Shown: in pieces, positions 9,815 to 22,294 of the stretch
How the letters are laid out: every line of letters starts with the position of its first letter
Position numbering within the stretch: position 1 is the first letter of the stretch
Assembly (NCBI GenBank): GCA_027922465.2
Contig: BQMF02000028.1
Location: 310,001-374,000, forward strand
DNA from: Turritopsis dohrnii
Lineage: Eukaryota > Cnidaria > Hydrozoa > Anthoathecata > Oceaniidae
DNA length: 64,000 nt
Direction: 5' to 3'
Position numbers and translations under genes: made by a program
Notes under the pieces: model-generated
Seen by the model: only the letters and a program-made list of their open reading frames with translations
Told to the model about the DNA's origin: nothing
Database searches by the model: none

Positions 9815-12720
9815 TTGTTATTGTCGATACTACTTTTCTGTTTAAGTTGTAGTATAAGAATGAGAATATTAGAAAGATCTAATCACATTGATGCTGCCAG
9901 AGTTACCGAGGTAGAGCAAAACATAACCAGCAAATGGCTCTTGCAGTGGATGGAGAAGTCAGTAGAGCTGGATCCTGCTGCCAAATTTCCGAAGTTAGAG
10001 TGGAAACATGGTCCTTTGAAAATAATGGCGAAAGACCACATTCGGAAAATTGATGAGCCAGGAAAAGCAATTTGCACCATCTGCAAAGACTCCGATGGAC
10101 AACAGCTTGTCATCAAATATGCTACTACTGGTGTGAAGGCAGTGACATCTCATTTGACCTCCAAGAAGCATGTTAGTATGATTGGTTCCTTGGTTGGGAA
10201 TCAGGTGATGCCTGGAGCTGTTGTCCCAAACAATATGTATGGGGCACCTACACTCTTCTTTGGTGGTAATCCCTCACTTGCTACATCTGCTCAATGCGTC
10301 ACACTGCCGACCACACTAATGGTTCATGTTTTAGACAGAGTGGCGAATTTTGAAGCAATGGTTGTTGCATTCCTAGCAGAACACAGCCTTCCACTCAGTC
10401 TATCCAGGGACATTATAGAACTTGCTAAAGAACTTGCGAAAGATCCTTCTCTGAAGAAACTGAAACTGCATAGGACAACAGCCTCCTACAAGCTGACACA
10501 TGATTGAGCCCTACCTGGCGAGCAGCACTGATTGAAAACTTAAGAACAAATCATTTCTAATTGAATATGGACAAATCTACATCATCCAATATTAACCATG
10601 TGTTCACTGTACTTGTTACGTTCTATGATCAAAACACTGAAGAGATAACTGTAAACCATCTAGGTTCCGTCGATGTTCCGTCTTGTACAAGTGAGAACAT
10701 TTATATTGAGACAAAGAAATTGATCGAGCTTGTATCTATTCCATGGACTAATTTGCTGGCTGTCCTTGCAGATTCTGCAATTACAATGAGGGGAAAAATT
10801 AGTGATGGGACAATGATGCTCCCCACTTGTTAGATATAGACGGTGATTCCTGCCATCATGTCCACAACATAGTGAAGAAGTTCACCTCTTTCTTTGACTA
10901 TTTTTTGGAAAATCTTGTTAGTGACTTATCCAATGAATTTAAATTGTCACTTGATTCCCTTGACCTGTACAGAGAATCCACCTTCCTGATGAACTTGAAG
11001 TTCAGGAAACCAATTGATTATCACTCGATCCGTTGGCTGTCTGTCTATGATGCCAGCATTGAGTTCCACAATTTTGTTGATGTTCACAAGGTGTATTTCT
11101 CAGCTTGCGAACAAGGTGACTTGGAGCAAAAACAAAGAAAATGTGAGCAAGCCACCAAAAAGCTTAGAGATCTAAAACCTTCTACAGAACTGGTGTCCTG
11201 TGTAAAGAAGCAAAGCTTGAAGGAACTGAAGAAAGAAAAGAAGGAATTGGTACGTTTAGAGGAGATGAGGTCAAAAAAGGTTGCGAACGTGTTCAAAAAA
11301 GTGCAAACTATCTGATGAGTCTGTTGCTGCACTAGGCGAGTTGGAAACTAAAATTACTTCAAAATTCAAAACTGCTACCGACAAAGGAAAAGAAAGAAAA
11401 CGAAGAATTATTTCATCACTCCCCCACCAACCAACCTACTACACATTAGTGACATCATTTTACCAAACTGTGCTTCCTCTGTTCAAATCCTACGTGATGC
11501 TCTTCCAGGGTTCAAAACCTCTTATCCACAAAGTTTACTTGCAACAAGTTGCTGTTGTGAGGAAATTTTTCTCATTTTTCCTCAAACCTGATGTTTTGGT
11601 GAAATGTAAGAAAGGGAAGGATCTCCTTTCAGTAGATCTAGGTAAAAAAAACTTGCTTCCAAGAAACCTGATGTAAGTTGGATTCAAGGCTAAGAAGCTA
11701 ATTGAGAGACTCGGAACAGATCATGCTGTTGTTGTTCGGTTCATGGACAAAGTTGAGGAATCGTATTTACAATGTGGGAGATACATCCAGAAGAAATTGC
11801 CTCTTCAGAATGATGTTCTGAAATCATTTGGGATGCTCGATCCCATGATTGTAAGCTGTAAGATTGTAAGTCAGAAAGTTATCCGGTATCTGCTGAAGTT
11901 ACCATCGCTGGTTACCACAGTACTAAGTGACGAGGAAGAAGATTCATACGATCAAGAGGTTAGAGCAATTTGTGTGGTCAGTGATCTTCCTGCTGCTATT
12001 GTTGACAATGTTGAAGTTGAATGTTTGGTTTGGTGGAAGTCTGTTAGTGCAAAATATCCGATTTTGTTCAAAATGGTGCGATCTGTGCTCTCCATCTTTC
12101 ACAGTCCTAATGTTGAATCCTCTTTCAGTGTGATGGGCGACGTGATCGACACTCGTTCTGGAAGAATGAACATGGATACTTACAGCGCTTATCAGGATAT
12201 TAAGTATGATTTGAAAGCACGCAAATCAAGTGTTGCAAACAAGTCGGTGAAGGTTTTTGCGAGAGAAGAGAAGTGGCACACTCCAGTTGACCCCAGATTA
12301 TCTAATAACATGAGGAATGCTTATAAGAAGTATAATGATAGTCTAAGAGAGAAGAGTAAAAGAGATGATGAACAGAGGAAGAAATATGGAGTTTGTAATC
12401 CCAAGAGCATCACCACAAAGAATCTAAGCTAGCGATCTGAGAAGGAGGTGGAAGAGCATCAAAACATCCTTAAAAAAGCATACAATTTGGAGAGGCTGAA
12501 GACACCAACAGAGGCTTGTGCTAGAGAAAAACCTGTAAGTGAATCTGAAGTTGGAGACGCGGTAGGTGTGCCTTCAGAAGTTGAAAGTGAAGTCGAAATT
12601 GTAGTTTCTCCTGTCCAGAAGAGTCCAGTTAAAGAGCAAGCTGAAGAAGAAGTTGTTGTTGTATCTGAAGAAGATGAAGATGTGGTCGATGTTCAGCAAA
12701 AGCAAAAGAAATCAAAATGA
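9815..12720 (+). pseudogene. Decayed hAT transposase (relic 1)
   Basis: Successive frames (9815-10507, 10561-10830, 10827-11315, 11281-11676, 11743-12432, 12448-12720) read as one protein. The first carries a BED-like finger (CTIC ... HLTSKKH, about residues 87-120). The block near 12070-12220 carries the hAT dimerisation signature (SPNVESSFSVMGDVIDTRSG). A second copy of the same family lies at 28870-51990 and aligns along its length, which confirms the order of blocks. At least three frameshifts (about 10507, 10827, 11300) and several stops (10552 region, 11674, 12430) make it inactive. The last 90 residues are acidic, with Glu/Val runs. I find no terminal repeats. It would have acted in the nucleus as a cut-and-paste transposase. 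Confidence 0.85.
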
Positions 12721-12735
12721 AAAGGGCAGGTTCAG

Positions 12736-13838
12736 TCATGGCCAATTCTTACAGCTTACAGCGCCCCCCCCCCCCCCCCCCCCCCCAGCTGATTTGCTCT
12801 TTGCGTCACTTGCATGAGCAAAATTATTAAAATTATTCCCTAAGTTGAAGACATGTTTACAGGGAAGACCAGTCGTAGAATAAGTAGGGCATAAACATTT
12901 TGTTGTCGATACAGTTATGACTCCAACACTGGATTGATAATTTGCCGATGTTTCATCAATTCTTTGCACAAATTTTGCTTTTTCTACACTTCCATATTGC
13001 TGCTTAACTACTTCTAGTGCATAGGGAATAATCTTTTCTTCGTAGCGCTTCAATGATTCAGCTATCTTCAGTACAGGAATTAAATATGGTTGCTGCTCGG
13101 TTATCGCGTTCAATATTTAAACTCGTTACACATTTCATCATATCCTTAAAAAACTGAACCAACCCCGAATACTTAGTGATAACAGCTTTAAATTTCTGGT
13201 TCAATGATTCAACCCTGTTATTAGTATTGTTTTGCAAATTTCTGCATTTGTTTTTGTAACAATGCGCCCAATCTCTACGAATTGGATGCCAATTTTTATC
13301 AAAGTACCAGGAGACGTTTACTAGTTTGAGATCTTTCAGTTCATTATAGTGTCTCATGTACTGCTGTTCTGTATTAGCATGTATCATTTTATCGATTAGC
13401 TCCAGACATTGAAAACACTGCTGCTCGTTGATGGTCATTTTGGTAGTGGTAAGTTCTCGTTTAAAAGATCTTTTAGTATGGAAAAGACAAAGCTGCAGGA
13501 CTGCATTTGGGAAATGCTGTTTTATAACCTCTCGTTCGATCATATCTTTGTCGGTAATAATGACCTTTGTTTCATTCAATCCTTGCTTGTACTTTTTGAT
13601 ACTGTCACACATTCTGTTCAACAGTTCTTGCTCTTCATTGGCCGCAATCCACAAACCAGCCAACTCCATTGCCATCAATGCACAACAACAAGTATACAGG
13701 CATCCGTAAATCATTCAGCTTATACGTTGCATCAATTAATAACAAATCTGGATATGTAGCGTATGTACTTTGTCTAGTTTTGTCTAAATATGGCCGTCAA
13801 TACGTCATTGTCGTCTACAACCACATCAACAGTAGCAC
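12736..13838 (-). pseudogene. ZSWIM3-like MULE transposase, catalytic and SWIM part
   Basis: Read on the minus strand, the exon starts after an acceptor at 13839-13840 (CAG then GTGCTACTG). It shows the MULE catalytic start LLIDATYKLNDLRMP, then VIITDKDM..., CLFHTKRSFKREL, and near the end a SWIM finger CLCPTYSTTGLPCKH (C-x-C...C-x-H). The SWIM block lies in another frame (12736-13113) than the core (13058-13714), and the segment at 13680-13790 is in a third. So there are at least two frameshifts, and a stop follows FRQN near 13785. Its N-terminal exons are at 26010-27064. They are separated by an intron into which a 12-kb transposon has inserted. MULE transposases of this type cut and paste DNA; ZSWIM3 is the domesticated vertebrate relative. 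Confidence 0.82.
12764..12786. repeat. Poly(C) run of 23 bases
   Basis: An uninterrupted C tract sits just beyond the MULE coding end (minus strand) and reads as poly-Gly in the overlapping frame. It marks a likely polymerase-slippage site. Confidence 0.95.
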
Positions 13839-14754
13839 CTGCAAAGGTAAAAGTATTTCTTTGCAAAAAAAATTAGTTAAACTCCAGTTATCAGACTTAG
13901 TAGTCAGGGCGCTGACGTCCAAAATTTTGGATTTTAAAACATTTCAGGCGGATTATTCAAAAAGTTGATAAAATTGTTGACAGCACCTTCACAATTATAA
14001 ATTTCCTTACTGGCTTTGTTAATTCTACCAAAAAGTGTATTTTCAGACCATTTATTTTTATAAAAATCTGCTTACTGCAATTCTAAACAAAGCCACTATG
14101 TTGTGCTTCTTCTTGTGAGAGCACACGCAAAAGAATAAAAAGAAATTTTAAAGAGACGGGGGTCTAGATATTTTTGCTATCCATAAAATCAACATTTAGA
14201 TAAAACTTCTTAAAATTTTGTTTTGTGTATAATTCAAAAAGTACTTTTTTATTTCTCTTCTATTAATAAAAAAAAGTAAATTATTTTAGGAAAATGCTAG
14301 CTAATAGCAACTTATATTTTTGTATTTGTGTTAATACCCCATGTTAAAATTATGGAAAAAAATTGCTCGATTCATATTTTTTTTACCCGCGAAACACAAA
14401 ATATAAACAAACACGTGGTGTGAGTAGAAAAATATTGAAGTGCATGCGTTACATATGATCAAATGGCCTCTAGTAAAAAAGGAATAAAGATTTCAGGTGA
14501 AAAGAAGGATAATATTTGCTTTATCCATAACAGTTATTATAATGACGAACCTCCGTTACGGAATTTAACAGAGAAATCGACAGAGAAGCTGAAAAATGCA
14601 AGGTGTGGCTTTTTTTCTTCTTCTTATGTTTTAGGGGTGTATGTATCAGCTTGTCCTCTAGCCTGGTTCTGCAGCATAAAATTGTAGCAAAACTCTACGC
14701 ATTCAGTCTAAAAAACATTGCATACACATGCGCGTGTAGCTCCCTAGCTTATCT

Positions 14755-17700
14755 CAGGCCCTGTCCGGAGACACGTGCGATCGCACCTGTACATGCAGGC
14801 ACACGTGCAAAACGATTGAGACGAGCGAAAAATCGCTCGTGCCAGCTAAGTTTATTGTTGCCCCATTGCACGCGCAAATTTTTATTTTACATTTTAATAG
14901 CTTGTGGAAGGATAATTGTAAAAGAAAAACGTTCCGATTACAACTTTCTTTACATCATTATTTATTTTGTTTTCTTTCTCACATTTAATTATTTGTTTCT
15001 AATTATTACGCAGGTAACAGATTTTGAAAGCAATACAATGTCTTCTTTTAATTGCTCTCCAACGTTTTGTTATCGTTTATAAAGGGTGTTGATTTTTTTT
15101 GACGCGATTTAGCCCGTAAGATGAAGAGTGCATTTTGTAAAACCATATTTTCATTTTCGAAAAATGTTTTCATTATCATTTTGGTTTCCAAACGAAGCAC
15201 GTCTTTTTTGTAATAATGGCAAGTAAGAAAGGAAATAGGGTCGAGTATTCTACGTTTTTTTCATGGGGAAAGTCTTCCGTTATTGGGCATGAAGATTTTG
15301 AAGAAAATGGTAAAAAGTATGTGGTGAAAGTTTGGTGCAAGATTTGTGCAAAGCATAAAACGAAAATAAATTATCAGCTGAAAGGATCTGCTAGAGAGCA
15401 TGCTAAGTCCTTTATCGAAGGAACAACATCTGTTACAAAGCATCAAGTAAGCATATCACTCCTTTTTTTTTGAATACAAAATTTTAACGAACGTCGCCAA
15501 AAGAAAATCTTTTATCTTTTATATATCATTTTTTCGTTAGAGGCGCATGATATTCTGAAAATTTTTGCATTACCTTTCAATTCATTTATCTAAGGTCATC
15601 AGGCATTTAAACGGCCAGAGTCACAAGATTGCCATTGAGCATGAACGAAATCAGCCAGTTGTGGACAGAATTCCTGATATCGATTTGACTGCTTCCAACC
15701 CATTGACTTCATTTTCCCAAGAAATATCCAGTCAATGTGTCAACAAAGCAACCACGACTCATTCATTAAGCTAGTACGAACTGCTTATGAGCTAGCGATG
15801 AACTCAACACTGCCACTGGCTCAATTTGAAACGTTGGTAAAAGTACAACGCATAAATGGGGTTCGTCTTATTAAAGGTTAGAGAAATTTGAATTAAAATC
15901 AAGTTTAGTGAATGTGTAAACAAAATAGCGTTCAAGGTTTATAACAATGTTCTCTCATATTTAATAAAAGAATTTAAAAAAGTGACGTTAGTGAAATAAA
16001 GCCGTTGCTAGGGAAAATGGACAGTGTTGCTATGAAAATTTTTCTTGTATGTTCTTAATAATGCATGATTTTGAAGTTAAAGCTGGTACCAGTAGGATCC
16101 ATTTTTTCAGTTGCTATACCGTGACTGACTTGCAGTCAGTTGCGATAAAAGTAACAGCTGGTGCCTGACGTCAAAGGTGAAGAATGAATCACATGAATAC
16201 GTCCTTTGAATACAGAAAACGAGTTGATAAAAGAAAAGAAAATTTTTGTAAATACATTAGTAGAGACTCGGTTCTTTAAAATAACAACTTATAAACAAAC
16301 AGACCTTTAGACATTAGTGTTGAACGAGCAATTTGTCAAATCAATTTGTCTATATGCCTGTCTCAGGCGCGCGATCGCGCAGGTCTCTTTAAGAACACTG
16401 TAAAACGGTAAATAAATCTCATGTTATAGGGCACCAAGATTCCAAGTCTGCACGTGAGTTCATACATTACATTGCTGAAGCTGTCCAAGAGAAATGCGCA
16501 GTAGTTTTGGCTAGCAGTAATTTTATGACCATTTTGAGTGATGGTTCACAAGCAAGAAAAACAGGATCTGACAAAGAATTGGTACTAGTCAGAGTAGAAA
16601 GAGCGGGTAGGTTGTTAAAAGTAATTACAGACTGGGCATCTGGCGGCCGGGAAGTATTTTACATAAACAAAATCTTATTCCAAAAATTATTCTAATTAAA
16701 TTAAAAATTAAATCAAGACTTTACTTTATGCAAAACGATATTTTCTGAAAATAGTTTCATTTATTTCATTTAGGACTTCCTGTTTATATGGTTGCCTCGC
16801 TTTTAGAGATGTCTGATTGGGGAGGAACTGACGCTTCTTCACTCAAAAAAGGCATTGACAGCATTTTTGAAGGAGGTCCTTTTAAAATTGACGACTACCG
16901 GAAAAAGCTTGTCAGTGTCACTGCAGACGGTGCAAGTGTAAATTTTGGAAAAATCACAGGGTTGTTGACTCGGTTATCTGAAAATCGCGAGTGGCTTGTG
17001 AAAATTCATTGTGCCAATCACCGTATTGAGCTTGCAGTAAAAGACGCAATTAAAGAAACGATATTTGATGATGTGGACAAGTTTTACGTTTCTTTAATAT
17101 ATTTTCTCAAAAACTCAGGTAAAACAAAAAACGAGATCAAAGCAGCTGCAACGCTATTAAACATACGGCATTATGGATTGCCAAAACTTACTGGTACTCG
17201 ATTTGTAGGACATCGAAGAACTGCTTATCAGAATCTTATGAATCTTATGAAAATGTGGCCAGCAGTTACAACAGCATTCGAAAATGTAGCAGCAGATCCT
17301 CAAACACGTAAAGAAACCTCAGCAAAGGTTAAAGGATTTTTAAAAAACAATTTCCACTCATATCGTTTTTTAAGTATAGTTTGCACCTATACAGATGTAT
17401 TGGAGATCATAACTCCCATTTCCAAAGTTTTCGAGGGAGAAGGTTTGCTCGCAAATGAACTTAAACCAGTTTTAGCGCAAACATTGCAAAGCATTAACGA
17501 AGAGATAGATGTTTCCTGTACAGAAGATGAACTTTTAACCAGCCATTTGGGTCAATTTAAAATAAATGATGATGAAACAGTCAAATGTTCATTCATAACC
17601 GCAGCCGATACCCACAAACGAAATATTGATAAACAAAGAATTGATGTTCAACTAAACAACATGACCTATTCGGAAGAATCGCGGATGCACGCCTCAAACA

Positions 17701-18916
17701 AAAAGAAGCAGGTGTTGGAGGAACTCAAAGAATTGCTTGGAGTTAGGTTTGCCGACCTGGACAGCCCAATTTTTACAAATCTAGCTTGGTATGATCCTAA
17801 ACAGTGGTCTAAAAATCGAACATACGGGATCGATCAGCTTACTACATTTGTTGAGCACTTTAAGGAACCGTTATCAAATACTAGCTTTGACCGTGAAATG
17901 TTATTTCGTGAATGGAAGCTGTTTCGTGTATTTGTCAATTCCAACTACAGAGGCCTTGAAGCCCCACAAATGTGGGCAAAAGTCTTTCAATACAAACGGG
18001 AAGAGTACCCAAACCTGGTTATCGTTGCCAGCCTTGTCATGGTTTTGGCTGGTTCGAATTCAACAGTTGAAAGGGCTTTTAGTTTACTGACCTCGATGTT
18101 GACAGATCGACGCCTTTCACTAGCACACTCAACATTAACGAATGTTCTGCTAATTAACATAAATGATAAACTCTGGACAACACACGAAAAAGAAGAAATA
18201 ATCAAAGTAGCAGTAGAGAAATACACAGCAAAACGCCGTGTTCAAATTATTGATGATTCATCGTCTCCATCAAAAATACCAAGGATGGATAATGTTGAGG
18301 TGGTTGATTTGAGTGAATCCTCATCTAGTGAGGAGAGTGAATGGGAAAGTAATGAGGAAGAGTAAAAATGAAATAAAATGCTCGTGTTATAAACTTATGT
18401 AAACTTTCTTTATTTGTAAACTTAACTTATTTTTATAGTTAAGACGCGCTTTTAATCGTGCACGTAGATACTCTTAAAAATTTCCACTAATGAACTAAAA
18501 CATGTTCAACTTTAAGCAATTATTCGCTGTTGCTAGGGAGAACGACCACCGTTGCTAAGGTAATTTTGAAATTTCCTTCGTCATACGAATTCATTTGTTC
18601 ACCTGACGAAAGAATATGAAAACGGAAGTGGTACCAGCAGGACTCGTTTTCGTGTTATCCAATGAAATTAAAAAGCATCTTAGTTTCCAGCTCCCTCTCT
18701 CGGTTTTATTTTTGTTTATAGAATTTAACATTCTTTATGTTATTTCATTCAACTGCAAAATAAGCTTGAAACAAAAAAGAAACGTTTATTTATAACAGTG
18801 TTTTTATCATAAAGATCGCACGTGCAAAATCGATAGTTAGAAAACTACTGCACGTGCAAAACTGTTTGCAGGTGTGAAAAGGAACTCCTGTATCTATTTC
18901 TTCCTGACAGGGCCTG
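14755..18916 (+). mobile_element. hAT element inside transposon A
   Basis: The ends are inverted repeats CAGGCCCTGTC (14755-14765) and GACAGGGCCTG (18906-18916). They are flanked by TTATCTC on both sides (14749-14755 and 18917-18923), an 8-base duplication with one mismatch if the outermost base is counted. Subterminal GCACGTGCAAAA motifs occur near both ends. It is inserted in intron 1 of the Academ-like gene and carries a near-complete four-exon transposase gene in the same direction. The ends are fresh and the main exon is open, so this is one of the younger insertions in the window. Confidence 0.9.
15216..18365 (+). CDS. hAT transposase, four exons, nearly intact
   Basis: Exons are 15216-15446, 15595-15876, 16430-16606 and 16774-18365, joined by GT-AG introns. 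Exons 1-2 hold a BED-like finger (WCKICAKHKT ... HLNGQSHKIAIEH). Exon 2 then reaches SFIKLVRTAYELAMN, but one base is gained or lost near 15750, so exon 2 is out of frame by its end and hits TAG at 15772. Exon 3 has ILSDGSQARKTGSDKEL, and exon 4 begins GLPVYMVASLLEMSDW. The last exon gives 525 open residues, including SVTADGASVNFGKITG (catalytic Asp region), KIHCANHRIELAV, and the dimerisation block SNSTVERAFSLLTSMLTDRR (about residues 420-440). It ends in a Ser/Glu-rich tail. It is the transposase that would mobilise the surrounding 4.2-kb element; activity would require the exon-2 shift not to be real. Confidence 0.85.
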
Positions 18917-20633
18917 TTATCTCCTATCTAATTTTACACAGCACCATACGAAACGACGAGAACACACTTTCTGCGTTATCTGCTGCTGATACCTCTCATC
19001 TAGTTTTCCATCAAAAATGTTACGACTCGTACACCCACAAAAAGGCGCTTGATAAAATCCGCGGAGAAAAGATTGAAACAGCATCTTGCGAAAATGAAAA
19101 AAACAACGACAATTCTCCGAGTTCATCGAGAGTCTCTTCAAGAAGGAAGAGTCGTACAGGTACGTAATCTTTTGATTCTGAAAAATTTCTGAAGTCTCGA
19201 TTTCGTTTTCCTTATATAAGTAATTTGTGAAATGATTTCTACATACCTTGAAATTTTGTTTTGTTTCAGAAAAAGTGTTGGCGGATGTAGAATCCTGTAT
19301 TTGCTTTTCCAAAAAGTGGTTGAAACCAGGTTATGTGAAGTTGACAAAACTGCAAACGCAATTGGCTGCAACAACTTTACAGAAAGAAGCCACGACAAAG
19401 AAAGACATCGGGAGATTATTGGCATACGTTTCTGGACTTGATTGGCAAAATATCGTGGCAATGGAATTGCACTACCATCACTCGTGCTACCGAAATTATA
19501 CTCGTCAAGAAAGAAATGAAAACATCGTTACCCTCGACACAACTGCTTTAGAGAAAACATTTAAGTTTGTTAAAAAGAACGTTATCGATGGGTACGAAGT
19601 CGTCCCTACTGAGTATTTGGTGAATGTGTATGGGGATGATGAAGAAAATAGAAAACTAGACAAAAGAACACTTGTCAAAGCTGTTGTTGATGAATTTGAA
19701 GGAACTGTGGCTTGTTGGACATCCAAAAAATCATCTTTTACATTTAATGACACTGTTGAGAAAGGTCGCATCATCGAGGTACTGCTTGAAAAGATAACCT
19801 GTCTTGAAAAAGATCTGCAACCGAAAAGTGTCAATAAAGCAATGGAAGATGTTGCCTACCTGATCCGAAAAGAAATTAACGAAATGCCAAAAACTGCTAG
19901 CAGTCAACACGAAGTTGCCACCTCTATTAGATTCAATGTTGGCACTCTGCCTATCCAGTAGAAGTCTCAACAGAACTAATGACAAAAAGAAACTCGTTAT
20001 TAATTCAATTGGACAAGATATCATTTATAATGTCACCAACGGTAGATGTCGAACGTCAAAGCATGTCAAGTTGGCGTTATGTATGAAACAAATGACAGGA
20101 TCCAAAGAAATGGTGCAATGGATGAACAGATTGGGTCATGGGTGTCTTATGATGAAGTCGCATTAGTAGAAACTTCTCTGACAGACGAAACAATGAAGCA
20201 CCAAACTATAAAGAGTTATTGCCCCTCTTCCATTCAATCGTCAATTTTTGTCACGTTTGTGTGGGACAATAACGACATCAATCCTGATTCACTAACAGGT
20301 AGCGTCATGCACTGCACAAACGGCATTATTATCCAAATGCGATCAGAAAACACCACATCAAACACCCCATCTGAAACCACTTTGCCGAAAAAAGTCACAA
20401 CACGAAAACGATCGTTCACTGCAAAGCCCAACTTTCTTCCATTATATGTTTCTAAAAAAAGGGGGAATCCATCACATCTAACAGGATTAACTCTCCCTAC
20501 CACAGATCCTGAGCACAACAAACACTCTGCTTTTATTGACTTTTTGTGGAGCCTTCTTAGTCAAGAATGCTCAGATGTTCCAATGTGGACTGGTTTCAAC
20601 TATCAGATCCAGAATGATCAAAGTAAATTATAA

Positions 20634-22294
20634 ATAATTTCGGTTTACTTTCTAAAAGTGTTCTATAGTGTGTTTGTTTGACTCTTAGATTTATATTTAG
20701 TATTCATTCATATTTTAGTCAACTATGATCTATGATTAATGTTTATTGGTCAGCGCGAAGCAGCTGATCTTTCATTAGCGTTTGTCCTTCCGTCCGTTAT
20801 TCCAGAATTTTTGTCCACAGTTCTAGCCTGGATTCATCATTGAAGGCTGATATCACTAGAGGCTGTTTACTAATCGTGGCTTAATTTAGGTTTTTCAGGT
20901 AATTTATAATTACAGCTATTTTATCAGGGTGAGTGCGGCTTGAAATTAAAACATGGGTTTAATGGTTTTAAGTCCGTCACACAGATATCGTTTTGGAAAT
21001 AAAAGGTACAGGAAGGGTTATTTTTCACCAGAGAGGTAAAGGGATGGTAATATTATCACCGTATACTATAATTCTTGAACCTGTTTGTATACTGTTCAGT
21101 TAGATTTTGTGTTTTGTGCTATATTGGTCAGACCTGGAGATAGAGAGAGCTCTGCTGCCTCCAAAACGACCTCCTACATTCAGTACATTGGATATGTGTT
21201 GTTTTTTATGTATTCGTACGAATGTGTCCATCAATATAGTCGATTTTTAAATGTTACTTTACCCTTTCTAAAATAACAATTATAAAATGAGAAATTTATC
21301 TAGTCATCCACACAAAAACAAACAGAAAACATCTTGAAGTTTATAAAGCATTTAAATACTCATGTAAGTGTAATGTAATGTAGTATTTATCAAGCAAAAG
21401 AACGAAATATATATGTTTATAAACTCTACATCCCTTTTTTCAACCTTTTAACGAACAAAATACCTATGCGCAGTCATTTAAGCAGAAAAGCTCTTCACGT
21501 ATTTAAAAAGTATTGTCATTTTTGTTTTCAATTTCGTCACGTATTTTTAAATTGTTTTTTACACTCTCTCTGCATGACCAGCAGTCTCTTTTGATTTTCT
21601 AATCTTTAAAATAATCTGCAGTTGTTTTTGCATGCTTTATTTTCATTTACAGTGAAGAAGGGCAAAAATTATAAAGGGCATTACCACTCATACAGGCACT
21701 TGTATATATGGGTTTTTTTAATATATCAGTTATCTTTGTAATTCGGTGAGACGTTTGTTTTTGAACTCTTGTCTTGTCACTTTGAACTCTTTGTTATTAT
21801 TACGGTCTGCATGAAATTTACTTCAGAAGTGTACTCTAAGCATTTTTAAGGAATTGGTTACTTCTTTTGATTTTAATACAAGCCTGTTTTATTCGCAGTC
21901 CGATTTTATTCAATTCACTTCAAAGATAATCCCATTTGTTTCATTGTAAAGACGTCCTTAGATATAGCATACATAAAATTGTACACAAAACTCAACGACA
22001 CATTGATAAGTGTTTGATATGCTTTGTATCTTTAATTTCTAGATAAACATTTTTTTGATGAATTAAGTTTTGTTACAATGACACTGGTACATGGACACAA
22101 TTTTGAGAGCACACCTGTTTGGTTTTTATCATTGAATGTCTTATTCCCACTATTACATCACTATTACTTCAGTTATCTCATGAATTCCTATTTTGGAACA
22201 AAAACATGATTACTCCATTCTGCTTCACAGTCAAACATTTTTCAACTTTGGCGAAAGTGCTGACCTTCAGGCCTCTTGTTTCGTTTTCCCTAGA
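20634..22294. other. Intron-like noncoding stretch in transposon A
   Basis: No gene is seen. It separates the block ending WTGFNYQIQNDQ from the block starting DVTKYITYLPAINDS. These are adjacent in the sister copy B, where the join lies within one exon at about 34160, so this is an insertion or a lineage-specific intron of 1.6 kb. It contains GGTCAGCGCGAAGCAGCTGA (20755) and long AT-rich tracts. Confidence 0.5.
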
